A stretch of 64,000 nucleotides of DNA from Paraburkholderia sp. FT54 (GTDB taxonomy: Bacteria; Pseudomonadota; Gammaproteobacteria; Burkholderiales; Burkholderiaceae), in contig NZ_CP134195.1 in assembly GCF_031585635.1 (NCBI RefSeq), positions 930,001 to 994,000 of the forward strand. The letters run 5' to 3'. The position numbers and the translations under genes are program-made. Under the pieces are notes generated by a model. That model searched no databases. It saw nothing but the letters and a program-made list of their open reading frames with translations, and was not told the origin of the DNA. Of this stretch, positions 48,238 through 57,715 are shown piece by piece (the first letter of the stretch is position 1; each line of letters starts with the position of its first letter).

Positions 48238-50643
48238 TCAAACTGTCGTGACGGTTGGCGCGGGCTCCGCTGCCGGTTGCGGCGCGGCTGGCGGCTGCAA
48301 GGCATCCAGTGCGTCGAGAATCGCTTCGGGCGTGGCCGGCGCGCGCAACGGCGGCGCCTCTTGCGCATCCGGCACCGCGGCCGCGATTGCGTCGCGAATC
48401 GCGAGAAATACCGAGAACGGCAACAGCAACGGCGGCTCGCCGACTGCCTTCGAGCGGAACACGGTCGGCTCGGCATTGTGGTTCTGATAGAGCTGCACGC
48501 GGAACGCGGCGGGCGTGTCGCTCACCGCGGGAATCTTGTAAGTGGACGGAGCGTGTGTCATCAGACGGCCATCGCGGTTCCACCACAGTTCCTCGGTGGT
48601 GAGCCAGCCCATGCCCTGAATGAAGCCGCCTTCCACCTGGCCGATGTCGATGGCCGGATTGATCGACTGCCCGGCGTCGTGCAGCACGTCCGCGCGCACC
48701 AGTTTCCATTCGCCGGTCAGCGTGTCGATCACGACCTCCGAGACTGCCGCGCCATAGGCGAAGTAGTAGAACGGGTGACCGGTCAGCGTTTTCGCGTCCC
48801 AATGCACCTTCGGCGTGGTGTAGAAACCGTCCGACCACAACTGCACGCGCGCCAGATAGGCGGCGCCGACCACCTGTTCGAACGGCATCGCGCCGCCGTT
48901 CACCGACACTTCCCCGTTGGCGAATTGCACGTCGTTCGCCGTGCCGCCGAGCTGTTTGGCCACGAGTTCCGCGAGCCGCGCGCGAATCGTTTTTGCCGCG
49001 GCTTCGGCGGCTTTGCCGTTCAGATCGCTGCCGGTGGACGCCGCGGTTGCCGACGTGTTCGCGATCTTGGAAGTGTCGGTTGCCGTGACCCGCACGCGGG
49101 AAAGCGGCAAGCCGAACTCATTGGCGACGACCTGCGCGACCTTCGTGTTGAGGCCCTGGCCCATCTCCGTGCCGCCGTGATTGACGAGCACGGAGCCGTC
49201 TTTGTACACATGCACCAGCGCGCCGGCCTGATTCAGAAACGGCACGTTGAACGAGATGCCGAATTTCACCGGCGAAAACGCGAGGCCGCGCTTGAGCACC
49301 GGGCTGCTTGCGTTGAACGCCGCGATCGCTTTACGGCGCGCGCGATAGTCGCTGGTGCCGAGCAACTCGTCGGTCAACGGCGCGATGATGTTGTCCTCGA
49401 CGCGCTGTCCGTACGGCGTCGTATCACGCTCGCCGACGCCATAATAGTTGGCAAGGCGCACGTCGAGCGGATCGCATTTCAACTGACGCGCGATGCTGTC
49501 GAGCATCACTTCCATCACGAGCGCGCCTTGCGGACCGCCGAAGCCACGGAACGCGGTGTTCGATTGCGTGTTGGTCTTGCAGCACAGCGCGACGATGTCG
49601 ACGTCGGACAGGTAGTACGCGTTGTCGAAGTGACAAACGGCGCGCGTGGCGACCGCGCCGGAGAGATCAGCGGAATAGCCCGCGCGCAATGCGATTTCGA
49701 CGCGCGCGCCGAGAATGCGGCCGCTGTCGTCGAAGCCCGCTTCGTATGCGTAGACTGCGTCGTGGCGCTTGCCGGTGATCATGAAATCGTCGTCGCGGTC
49801 GGCGCGCAGTTTGACCGGACGGCGCAGCCGTTGCGCCGCCAGCGAGGCCACGCAGGCGAACAGCGCCGATTGCGATTCCTTGCCGCCGAAGCCGCCGCCC
49901 ATGCGCCGGCATTCGCACACCACGTTATGCGCCGGCCAGTCGAGCATATGCGCGACCACCTGCTGCATTTCGCTTGGATGCTGGGTCGAACTGTAGACGA
50001 GCATGCCGTCCATTTCCTTCGGTACGGCGTACGCGATCTGGCCTTCCAGATAGAACTGCTCCTGGCCGCCGACTTCGAACGTGGCGCTGATCCGGTGCGG
50101 CGCGGCGGCGATCTTCGCGTCCGGCTTGCCGCGTTTCAGATGCAGCGGCGGCAGCACGAACTGTTTGACGGCCTTTGCTTCGGCGGGCGTGAGGATGGCT
50201 TCGAGCGGTTCGTAGCGGACCACGTCGTCGCTCTTTGCGAGCGACGCGGCACGGCGGGCGAGTTCGTGGCTTTCGGCGATCACGGCGAACACTGGCTGGC
50301 CGAGGTACAGCACTTCGTCGACGGCAAGAATCGGGTCGTCGTGCAGCACCGGGCCGCAGTTGTTCTCGCCGGGAATGTCTTCGGCGGTCAGCACGGCGAT
50401 CACGCCCGGCGCCTTCCTGACCGCGTCCAGATCCATCGACACGATCCGCGCGTGGGCATGGCGCGACAGGCCGAGCGCCGCGTGCAAGGTGCCTTGCAGC
50501 TCAGGCACGTCGTCCGTGTAGGTGGCTTCGCCGCTCACATGCAGCGCGGCCGATTCATGCGGCAGCGATACGCCGATCGATGCGTCGCTCTCGTGAGCGA
50601 CGTGCCTGGCAGCGTGTTCGACGAAAGCATCGGTCCGGTTCAT
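48238..50643 (-). CDS. xdhB: Xanthine dehydrogenase molybdenum-binding subunit
   Basis: The 801-residue subunit has GGQEQFYLEGQIAYAVPKE, RRMGGGFGGKESQSALFACV, TAFRGFGGPQGALVMEVML, GGTEMGQGLNTKVAQVVANE and the catalytic Glu in KAVGEPPLLLPFSVF. These are the molybdopterin and substrate motifs of the xanthine oxidase family. It oxidises hypoxanthine and xanthine to urate together with the Fe-S/FAD subunit. The ATG overlaps the xdhA stop (GTGATG), so the subunits are translationally coupled. Confidence 0.95.
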   Translation of the reverse strand: MNRTDAFVEHAARHVAHESDASIGVSLPHESAALHVSGEATYTDDVPELQGTLHAALGLSRHAHARIVSMDLDAVRKAPGVIAVLTAEDIPGENNCGPVLHDDPILAVDEVLYLGQPVFAVIAESHELARRAASLAKSDDVVRYEPLEAILTPAEAKAVKQFVLPPLHLKRGKPDAKIAAAPHRISATFEVGGQEQFYLEGQIAYAVPKEMDGMLVYSSTQHPSEMQQVVAHMLDWPAHNVVCECRRMGGGFGGKESQSALFACVASLAAQRLRRPVKLRADRDDDFMITGKRHDAVYAYEAGFDDSGRILGARVEIALRAGYSADLSGAVATRAVCHFDNAYYLSDVDIVALCCKTNTQSNTAFRGFGGPQGALVMEVMLDSIARQLKCDPLDVRLANYYGVGERDTTPYGQRVEDNIIAPLTDELLGTSDYRARRKAIAAFNASSPVLKRGLAFSPVKFGISFNVPFLNQAGALVHVYKDGSVLVNHGGTEMGQGLNTKVAQVVANEFGLPLSRVRVTATDTSKIANTSATAASTGSDLNGKAAEAAAKTIRARLAELVAKQLGGTANDVQFANGEVSVNGGAMPFEQVVGAAYLARVQLWSDGFYTTPKVHWDAKTLTGHPFYYFAYGAAVSEVVIDTLTGEWKLVRADVLHDAGQSINPAIDIGQVEGGFIQGMGWLTTEELWWNRDGRLMTHAPSTYKIPAVSDTPAAFRVQLYQNHNAEPTVFRSKAVGEPPLLLPFSVFLAIRDAIAAAVPDAQEAPPLRAPATPEAILDALDALQPPAAPQPAAEPAPTVTTV

Positions 50644-52190
50644 CACGAAGGCTCCTTCGCAACGGCGGCGTCCGGCGCGCCGGCTTCGAACGCGAACGCA
50701 TTCACGTCGAAGAGGGCGAGCGGCGCGTCATCGCGCGTTTCGAGGTGGAAGCGCCACAGTACGTTGCGCGCCACCTTCAGTCGATAGGCGCTCGATGCGC
50801 GCATGTCCGTGAGCGGCTGGTAATCGGCGACGAGCGCATGCATGGCTTGCCGCGCGGTGCTTTCGTCCCATGTTGCGCCATTCAGGACGGCTTCGGTTTG
50901 CGCGGCCCGCTTCGGCGTGGCCGCCATGCCGCCGAACGCGATGCGGGCTTGCTGAATGACGCCGTTTTCGCCCAGGTGCAGCGCGAACGCCGCGCACACG
51001 GCCGAAATGTCCTGATCGTAGCGTTTCGACACTTTGTAGGTGCGAAAGCGCAGATTGCCGGCCGGCCGCGGCACGCGCAGCGCCGCGACGAATTCGCCGG
51101 CGACGAGCGCGGTCTTCTGATAGCCGAGATAGAACGCGTCGAGCGGCAGCGTGCGTGTTTTCGGACCGTGGCGCAACACGACTTGCGCGCCGAGAGCGAG
51201 CAGCGCCGGCATCGAATCGCCGATCGGCGAGCCGTTCGCGACGTTGCCGCCGAGCGTGCCGGCATTGCGGATCGGCAGCGACGCGAAACGCGTCCACAGT
51301 TCGGCGAGTTCGGGATAATCGACCGCGAGTGCGGCGTACGCGTCTTCGAGCGTGACGGCGGCGCCGATCGTCAGCGTCTGCGCATCGCGCCCGATCGTCT
51401 TCAATTCAGCGACGTTGCCGATGTACAGAATGTCGCCGAGATCGCGGAATTGCTTGGTGACCCACAGGCCGACGTCGGTGCTGCCGGCGAGCAAACGCGC
51501 TTGCGGATGTTCGGCGCGCAGCCTGGCAAATGCATCGAGCGAGACCGGCGCGTAGAAGGTGGGCGAGCCGAACGCGGCGCCGCGCGTGTCGGCAGCGTGG
51601 TATTCGAAGGTGTCGCGTCGTTGCAGTTCGCGCAGTTGATCCGCGACCAACTTGCGGTCGAGCGTCACGCGCGGATATTGCGGATAGTCGAACATCTTCT
51701 GCGAGGCGTCGACGATCGGCCGGTAGCCGGTGCAGCGGCACAGATTGCCGGAGAGCGCGGCGTTGATTTCATCGCGGGTGGGCAGGCCGGCGGCGGCCGG
51801 CTGGTTTTCATACAGCGCCCACATCGACATCACGAAGCCGGGCGTGCAGAAGCCGCATTGCGAACCGTGGCAGTCGACCATGGCCTGCTGCACGGGGTGC
51901 AGCGCGCCGTCGGCGGCGCGCAGGTCTTCGACGGTGAAGAGCGCTTTGCCGTCCAGCGTGGGCAGGAACTGGATGCAGGCATTGACCGCTTTCAGCGCGA
52001 GGCCGCCATGCGCGTCCAGTTCGCCGATGACGACCGTGCAGGCGCCGCAATCGCCTTCCGCACAGCCTTCCTTGGTGCCGGTGCAATGCAGATCCTCGCG
52101 CAGATGCTGCAGCACGGTGCGCGACGCAGGCACGCCCGCGACCTCACGGACGGACCCCTGGTGATAAAAGCGGATGGTTTGCGTTGTCAT
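50643..52190 (-). CDS. xdhA: Xanthine dehydrogenase FeS/FAD subunit
   Basis: The 515-residue subunit starts MTTQTIRFYHQGSVREVAG at 52190; the longer frame to 52274 lacks similarity. It has two 2Fe-2S clusters (CTGTKEGCAEGDCGACTVVI; CGFCTPGFVMSMW with CRCTGYRPIV) and an FAD domain (RLLAGSTDVGLWVTKQF, LGGNVANGSPIGDSMPALLA). It passes electrons from XdhB to NAD. It is the first gene of the purine-degradation operon that runs through xdhB, xdhC and the two deaminases. Confidence 0.95.
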   Translation of the reverse strand: MTTQTIRFYHQGSVREVAGVPASRTVLQHLREDLHCTGTKEGCAEGDCGACTVVIGELDAHGGLALKAVNACIQFLPTLDGKALFTVEDLRAADGALHPVQQAMVDCHGSQCGFCTPGFVMSMWALYENQPAAAGLPTRDEINAALSGNLCRCTGYRPIVDASQKMFDYPQYPRVTLDRKLVADQLRELQRRDTFEYHAADTRGAAFGSPTFYAPVSLDAFARLRAEHPQARLLAGSTDVGLWVTKQFRDLGDILYIGNVAELKTIGRDAQTLTIGAAVTLEDAYAALAVDYPELAELWTRFASLPIRNAGTLGGNVANGSPIGDSMPALLALGAQVVLRHGPKTRTLPLDAFYLGYQKTALVAGEFVAALRVPRPAGNLRFRTYKVSKRYDQDISAVCAAFALHLGENGVIQQARIAFGGMAATPKRAAQTEAVLNGATWDESTARQAMHALVADYQPLTDMRASSAYRLKVARNVLWRFHLETRDDAPLALFDVNAFAFEAGAPDAAVAKEPS

Positions 52191-52566
52191 GGCGAATCCG
52201 AAAGACAGTGCGGACCGGGCGCGCGTTACGCATGGGGTCGCGCCAAAGCCGGCCTCGCGCACGTAGATCGCCATCCAGTTCCGAAGATAGCATTACCTTG
52301 TCTCAAAAATATTTCCCGTGTCGCATGAAGCTTATTCGGAAGCGATCATGAGATAAGTACGATTCGCGTTAAGGCGGGAAGTTGCGTGAAACGGGGCGGA
52401 GGGCGGAAAACCAGGCGTGGTGGGGTGCTGCGGGGAAAATGGGCGGTCGGTCAGACCGCAAAACGGCGGGGATTGTGGACAAGAAGCGCCGGATTTCGGA
52501 CCGCCGCCCGTGGCGGCACGAATCCGACGCGATTCAGGGTGGCAAAAGCGGCGCGACAAAGCCCGG
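52191..52566. other. Promoter region upstream of xdhA, no other gene
   Basis: About 375 bp carry only short frames. No regulator binding motif can be named with confidence. The A+T-rich part near 52290-52370 is the likely promoter. Confidence 0.45.
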
Positions 52567-53157
<591 letters not shown>

Positions 53158-53174
53158 TTACGAGGTATTTCCTG

Positions 53175-54551
53175 TCAGCGAATCGCCTTGAGCACCGCTT
53201 CGGCGCCGCGGCCGATGGCCAGCAGGGCGTCGTCGGCGTGGGGCGCGCCGGCGAGCATCAGGCCGACCGGTGCGTCGCCGCGCAGATGGCAAGGCAGCGA
53301 CAGCGCGCAGGTATCGAGGAAGTTGAACACGCTCGGGTTGCGCAGGATCAGCGCGTTGGTGCGGCCAAAGGCGTCGTCGTCGGCCAGTTCGGCGACGCGC
53401 GGCGGCACCACCGGCACCGTGGGCGCCACCACCGCGTCGAACCGCTGCCACAGCGTGCGGGCAGCTTCGGCGAGCATCGCCTCGCGTTCGGCGAGCAGGT
53501 CCAGATAGTCGGCGGCGCTGGCCGGCTGGCCCTTCAGAATGCGCACCAGCACGCGCGGATCATATTGGTCGCGATGTTTTTCCAGCAACGGACGATGCCA
53601 CGCATACGCCTCGATCGGCGAGAACCCGAAGCGGTTGATCTCGGGCAAACGGTCGAGCGGCGCGAAACGCACTTCGCTGACAATCGCGCCGGCCGCTTCC
53701 AGATGCTTGAGCGCCGTGTCGATTGCGGCGGCGACCGCCGGCTCGACGCCGTCGGTGACGAAATTGGTCAGCACGCCGAGGCGCACGCCTTCCAGCGGAC
53801 GGACGGCCGGAATGCGCGGCTCGAGCCCGGCCAGCATGCGGTCGACCAGCGCGCAGCAGGCCACGGAAACGCCGATCGGCCCGAACGAATCGAGGGTGGA
53901 CGAAAGCGGCACGCCGCCTTGTTTGGGAATGCGGTCGGCGGTCGGCTTGAAACCGGTCAGGCCGCACAGCGCCGCCGGAATGCGGATCGAGCCGCCGGTG
54001 TCGGTGCCGAGCGCGACGGCCGCCATGCCGTCCGCGACGGAAGCCGCCGCGCCCGACGACGAGCCGCCCGAAATCCGCTCATCGCCTTTCACGCCGCGCT
54101 GGTATGGCGACAGCGGATTGCCGTAATGCGGGTTCAGACCGAGTCCGGAAAACGCGAACTCGCTCATATTGGTCCGGCCGACGATCACGGCGCCCGCGCG
54201 CTTCAAACGCGCGACCGCGACGGCGTCCGTCTTGGCGGCGGGCGCGTCGGCGAGCACGACAGAACCGGCGCGGGTCGGCTGGCCTTCGATGTCGAACAGG
54301 TCTTTGACCGACACCGGAATCCCGGCGAGCGGCGAAAGCACGGTGCCGGCGGCGCGCAGACGGTCGTGCGCGTCGGCGGCGGCGCGGGCGCTGTCGGCGT
54401 CGACGTGCATGAAGACGGCCGCACCCTGGCCGGCCGGATCGGCGATCCGTTCGAGCGCGGTCTCGACGAGCGCGCGGCTCGTGGTGCGTCCGGCGGCGAG
54501 GTCGGCAGCAAGTTGGGCTAGCGGCGGAAAGGGCGTGAATTCAGTGGCCAT
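53175..54551 (-). CDS. Amidase-signature hydrolase
   Basis: The 458-residue enzyme (ATG 54551, MATEFTPFPPLAQ) contains the Ser-Ser-Lys triad: Lys in IPVSVKDLFDIEG, and Ser in ISGGSSSGAAASVADG with ALGTDTGGSIRIPAALCG. Members cleave amide bonds of small molecules. Together with the DUF2848 protein, the MFS transporter and the GntR regulator on the same strand it seems to form a catabolic unit. The substrate cannot be read. Confidence 0.88.
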   Translation of the reverse strand: MATEFTPFPPLAQLAADLAAGRTTSRALVETALERIADPAGQGAAVFMHVDADSARAAADAHDRLRAAGTVLSPLAGIPVSVKDLFDIEGQPTRAGSVVLADAPAAKTDAVAVARLKRAGAVIVGRTNMSEFAFSGLGLNPHYGNPLSPYQRGVKGDERISGGSSSGAAASVADGMAAVALGTDTGGSIRIPAALCGLTGFKPTADRIPKQGGVPLSSTLDSFGPIGVSVACCALVDRMLAGLEPRIPAVRPLEGVRLGVLTNFVTDGVEPAVAAAIDTALKHLEAAGAIVSEVRFAPLDRLPEINRFGFSPIEAYAWHRPLLEKHRDQYDPRVLVRILKGQPASAADYLDLLAEREAMLAEAARTLWQRFDAVVAPTVPVVPPRVAELADDDAFGRTNALILRNPSVFNFLDTCALSLPCHLRGDAPVGLMLAGAPHADDALLAIGRGAEAVLKAIR

Positions 54552-54639
54552 GATGTCGGTAGAAATCCGGTTGAACCGGGCGAAGCCGGTCATTGGGCGA
54601 AATGCGTGAGCTTGAATGCGGTGGCTTGAATGCGGTCGA

Positions 54640-55320
54640 TCACATGCGATTGAAGAGTGTCGCGCGGAACGCTTCGATATGCTTCTGCACCGATTGACGC
54701 GCGCCTTCGGCGTCGCGTTCGCGCAGCAGGCGAAACAGTTCGAGATGTTCCTCGTGCACGTCTTCCAGATGATGCGGCTCGGACAGTGAAATGAACCAGA
54801 AGCGTAGCGAGCGCTCGTGCAGTCCGCGCAGAATGTCGGCCAGCACGGGATTGCGCGAGGCGGCCGAGATCGCCAGATGAAACTCGCGGTCGATATCCAT
54901 CATGCCTTCGATATCGTGCGCGGCGACGCACACGGCGGAGCGGTCCAGCAGCACCTGCATCGCATCGTAGTCGTGCGGCTGCGCGTGGCGCGCGGCCAGT
55001 TCGACGCAGTAGCTTTCATTGACCAGCCGCACGTCGATGATCGCCAGCACGTCGTCGAGCGAAACCGGACGGACCATGATGCCTTTGCGCGGCATGATGG
55101 TCAGCATGCCTTCGTGCACCAGCCGATGCAGCGCCTGATGAACCGGCGTCCTGCCGATGCCGGTCAGCGCCATCAGTTCCGCTTCGTTGAGCACCTCGCT
55201 CGGCCGCAGGCGCATGGTGATGATCTCGCGCTTGACGAACGCATAGGCCTGCTCGGCGAGACTCGCGGCAGCGGTCGCGCGGGCGGGCGTGGAAGGGCGG
55301 GCAGTCTGCAAGAGCGTCAT
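54640..55320 (-). CDS. GntR-family (FCD) transcriptional regulator
   Basis: The 226-residue protein (ATG 55320) has an N-terminal winged HTH (AYAFVKREIITMRLRPSEVL, NEAELMALTGIGRTPVHQAL, HRLVHEGMLTIMPRKG) and a C-terminal all-helical FCD domain with metal-ligand-type residues (DIDREFHLAISAAS, HLEDVHEEHLELF). It probably controls the neighbouring transporter, DUF2848 and amidase genes in response to their substrate. It lies between them on the same strand. Confidence 0.9.
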   Translation of the reverse strand: MTLLQTARPSTPARATAAASLAEQAYAFVKREIITMRLRPSEVLNEAELMALTGIGRTPVHQALHRLVHEGMLTIMPRKGIMVRPVSLDDVLAIIDVRLVNESYCVELAARHAQPHDYDAMQVLLDRSAVCVAAHDIEGMMDIDREFHLAISAASRNPVLADILRGLHERSLRFWFISLSEPHHLEDVHEEHLELFRLLRERDAEGARQSVQKHIEAFRATLFNRM

Positions 55321-55466
55321 GTGAGGTGGAAGCGGGCGATGTCGTCCGCATTGTAGAGCAAGGTTTTGCGCGGACGGCGGCGCGGGGCGGGCGGGCAGCG
55401 GGTCATCGACCCGCGCCGGCCTTGGCTCGCGCACCGTGCGGCGCGTTGCGTCACCGTCCCCGTCTG

Positions 55467-56816
55467 TCAGGCGCGGCTCGGCGAAATCGCCGCCGCATGC
55501 TGCACCTTCACACGCGGCATCATCAGCGTGACCAGCCCGCCGACGATCAGCGCCCCCGCGATCAGCACGAGCCCGAACGTCACGCTATGCGTCGCGTCCT
55601 TGACGATGCCGAGCACATACGGGCTCACATAGCCCGCGAGGTTCGCGATCGAATTGATCACGGCAATCCCGGCCACCGCGGCCGTGCCTTGCAGGAAAGT
55701 CGTCGACATCGACCAGAAGATGCCGAAGCCCGCGAGAATGCCGATATACGCGATCGACAGGCCGGTCACGGCGAGCGGAATCGAGTTGGTCACCGAGGCG
55801 CTGCCGAGCAAACCGGCCGCGCCAATGAAGCAGCACACGGCATAGTGCCAGCGCCGTTCGCCCGTGATGTCCGAGGAGCGCCCGATCAGGATCATGCCGA
55901 TGCCCGCCGCCAGATACGGAATCGCGGTGACAAAGCCATTGGTGACGAGATTCGTCACGCCCAGATCCTTGACGATCTGCGGCAGCCAGAACGAGAAGCC
56001 CGCATTGCCGGTGACGAGGCAGAAATAGATCAGCGTGAGCAGCCAGAAGCGGCCCGAGCGCAGCGCCACCGCGAGGCTATGCTCCGCGCCGGCCGCCGCA
56101 GCCGCGCTGTTTTCCCGCGAGAGACGGCCGAGGATCACGCGCTTTTCGTCGTCGCTCAGCCAGGCGGCTTCCGCCGGCGTGTTGCGCAGCACGGCGAGCG
56201 CCCAGAAGCCGGCGAGAATCGACGGAATGCCTTCGATCAGGAACATCCACTGCCAGCCGCGCAAGCCGTGCGCTTCATGCAACGCCGACATCAGAAAGCC
56301 CGACAGCGGCGCGCCGATGATGCCCGCCACCGGAATCGCCGCCATGAACACGGCGACCATGCGCGCGCGCCGGTCGGACGGAAACCAGAAGGTCAGATAG
56401 AGCACCACGCCAGGCACCAGACCGGCTTCGGCAACGCCGAGAAAAAAGCGCAGCACGTAGAACATCGTTTCCGAGCGCACGAACATCATCAGACACGACA
56501 GCAGGCCCCACAGCATGGTGATGCGAGCGATGGTGGCCCGCGCGCCGAATTTCTTCAGCAGCAGATTGCTCGGCACTTCGAACACGAAGTAGCCGAAGAA
56601 AAAGATCCCCGCGCCGAGTCCGTACGCCGCGTTCGACAGGCCGAGGTCGCCGGTAAATTGCAGCTTCGCGTAACCGATGTTGACGCGGTCCAGATACGAC
56701 AGCACATAGACGAGAAACAGGAACGGCATGATGCGCCAGGTGATCTTGCGCAGCGCGGCGGCTTCGAGCCACGCGTCGGACGAAGCGTCGGCGGCGGATA
56801 GCGAAGGGGAGCTCAT
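55467..56816 (-). CDS. MFS transporter, anion:cation symporter family
   Basis: The 449-residue protein has twelve predicted membrane helices. Family motifs include FLFVYVLSYLDRVNIGYAKL, GAGIFFFGYFVFEVPSNLLL and RFFLGVAEAGLVPGVVLYLT, which mark the ACS (tartrate/phthalate/glucarate-type) group. It should import an organic anion by proton symport. It starts 8 bp after the DUF2848 stop, so the two form an operon. Confidence 0.9.
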   Translation of the reverse strand: MSSPSLSAADASSDAWLEAAALRKITWRIMPFLFLVYVLSYLDRVNIGYAKLQFTGDLGLSNAAYGLGAGIFFFGYFVFEVPSNLLLKKFGARATIARITMLWGLLSCLMMFVRSETMFYVLRFFLGVAEAGLVPGVVLYLTFWFPSDRRARMVAVFMAAIPVAGIIGAPLSGFLMSALHEAHGLRGWQWMFLIEGIPSILAGFWALAVLRNTPAEAAWLSDDEKRVILGRLSRENSAAAAAGAEHSLAVALRSGRFWLLTLIYFCLVTGNAGFSFWLPQIVKDLGVTNLVTNGFVTAIPYLAAGIGMILIGRSSDITGERRWHYAVCCFIGAAGLLGSASVTNSIPLAVTGLSIAYIGILAGFGIFWSMSTTFLQGTAAVAGIAVINSIANLAGYVSPYVLGIVKDATHSVTFGLVLIAGALIVGGLVTLMMPRVKVQHAAAISPSRA

Positions 56817-56823
56817 GGGTGCC

Positions 56824-57510
56824 TCATTCGACGATAGGTAGCGCGCGCACGCGATAGGCGTGGCGCAGCGTGCGGTTCAGGATCGGGTCGTGCAATTCGA
56901 GTTCGAGCGCGTCGCCATCAACCATGCCGACGATGCCGCCCTGGACCGCCAGCGTGCCGCAGAACATCGCCGCGCCTTGCGCGAGCGGCGCGCGCGTGAG
57001 CAGATCGGCCGCCGGCAGCAGCGCCGCCACGCTGCCTTGCTGATAGACGCGCCGCTCGCCGTTCGTCACGGCGTAGGCGCGCAATTCCAGCTGGTCCCAG
57101 TGGCCTGAGACATCGTCGAAACGCCAGGCGTCGCGGGCCACCGGTTTCGGACAGACCTGTTTCGAGACGGTGACGCCGTAGGCCTCGACTTCACGGTCGG
57201 TGTGATCCGAACCGACGGTGACGAGCAAGCCCGCTTTCGAATGGACCAGCACGCATTCGGCTTCGCCGCTCGATTTCACGCCGACCACGTCGATCTGCTC
57301 GGCCTGCGTCAGCAGTTCCACGCCGAGGCGGTAGAAGCACGGCGTGGTGGACGGCCGCTTCACGCCGAGTTCGGCCAGTTCGGCGATGTGATGCTCGATC
57401 GCCGCCTGGTCGCGCCCGGCCCAACCGGCAATGGTCAGACGATTCACGTCGGCGATCTCGGCGCGACTGCCGCCGGAACGGTCTACAACATTGAAGGACA
57501 CCTGCTGCAT
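56824..57510 (-). CDS. DUF2848 protein
   Basis: The 228-residue protein starts MQQVSFNVVDRSGGSRAEIA and contains LTIAGWAGRDQAAIEHHIAE, LGVKRPSTTPCFYRLGVELL, and VLVHSKAGLLVTVGSDHTDR EVEAYGVTVSKQVCPKPVA. This is the DUF2848 pattern, a group related to fumarylacetoacetate-hydrolase-like folds. Such genes often neighbour MFS transporters, amidases and GntR regulators, as here. A hydrolase function on a keto or enol acid is inferred. It opens the operon. Confidence 0.82.
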   Translation of the reverse strand: MQQVSFNVVDRSGGSRAEIADVNRLTIAGWAGRDQAAIEHHIAELAELGVKRPSTTPCFYRLGVELLTQAEQIDVVGVKSSGEAECVLVHSKAGLLVTVGSDHTDREVEAYGVTVSKQVCPKPVARDAWRFDDVSGHWDQLELRAYAVTNGERRVYQQGSVAALLPAADLLTRAPLAQGAAMFCGTLAVQGGIVGMVDGDALELELHDPILNRTLRHAYRVRALPIVE

Positions 57511-57715
57511 TGCTCGACTCCAAAGGAAATATGCGGCAAATATTATTGTGATATTTCACAGAAGTCGAGCGTGTCAAAAACATTATTTTGCGCGGCGTGG
57601 CTGGGATCCGTGGCTCGCAGATAGTCCAAGCCATACGCACATTGGCGCGCGGCGGCATATCGCGTTCGTTTGTTAAACTGCGTTTTTAAGATTACTTTTT
57701 GTAAGGGATGCATCC

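Noticed and set aside
48172-50787. An 871-codon frame opposite xdhB
   Set aside because: It is an antisense shadow of the molybdenum subunit gene with Arg/His-rich low-information translation.
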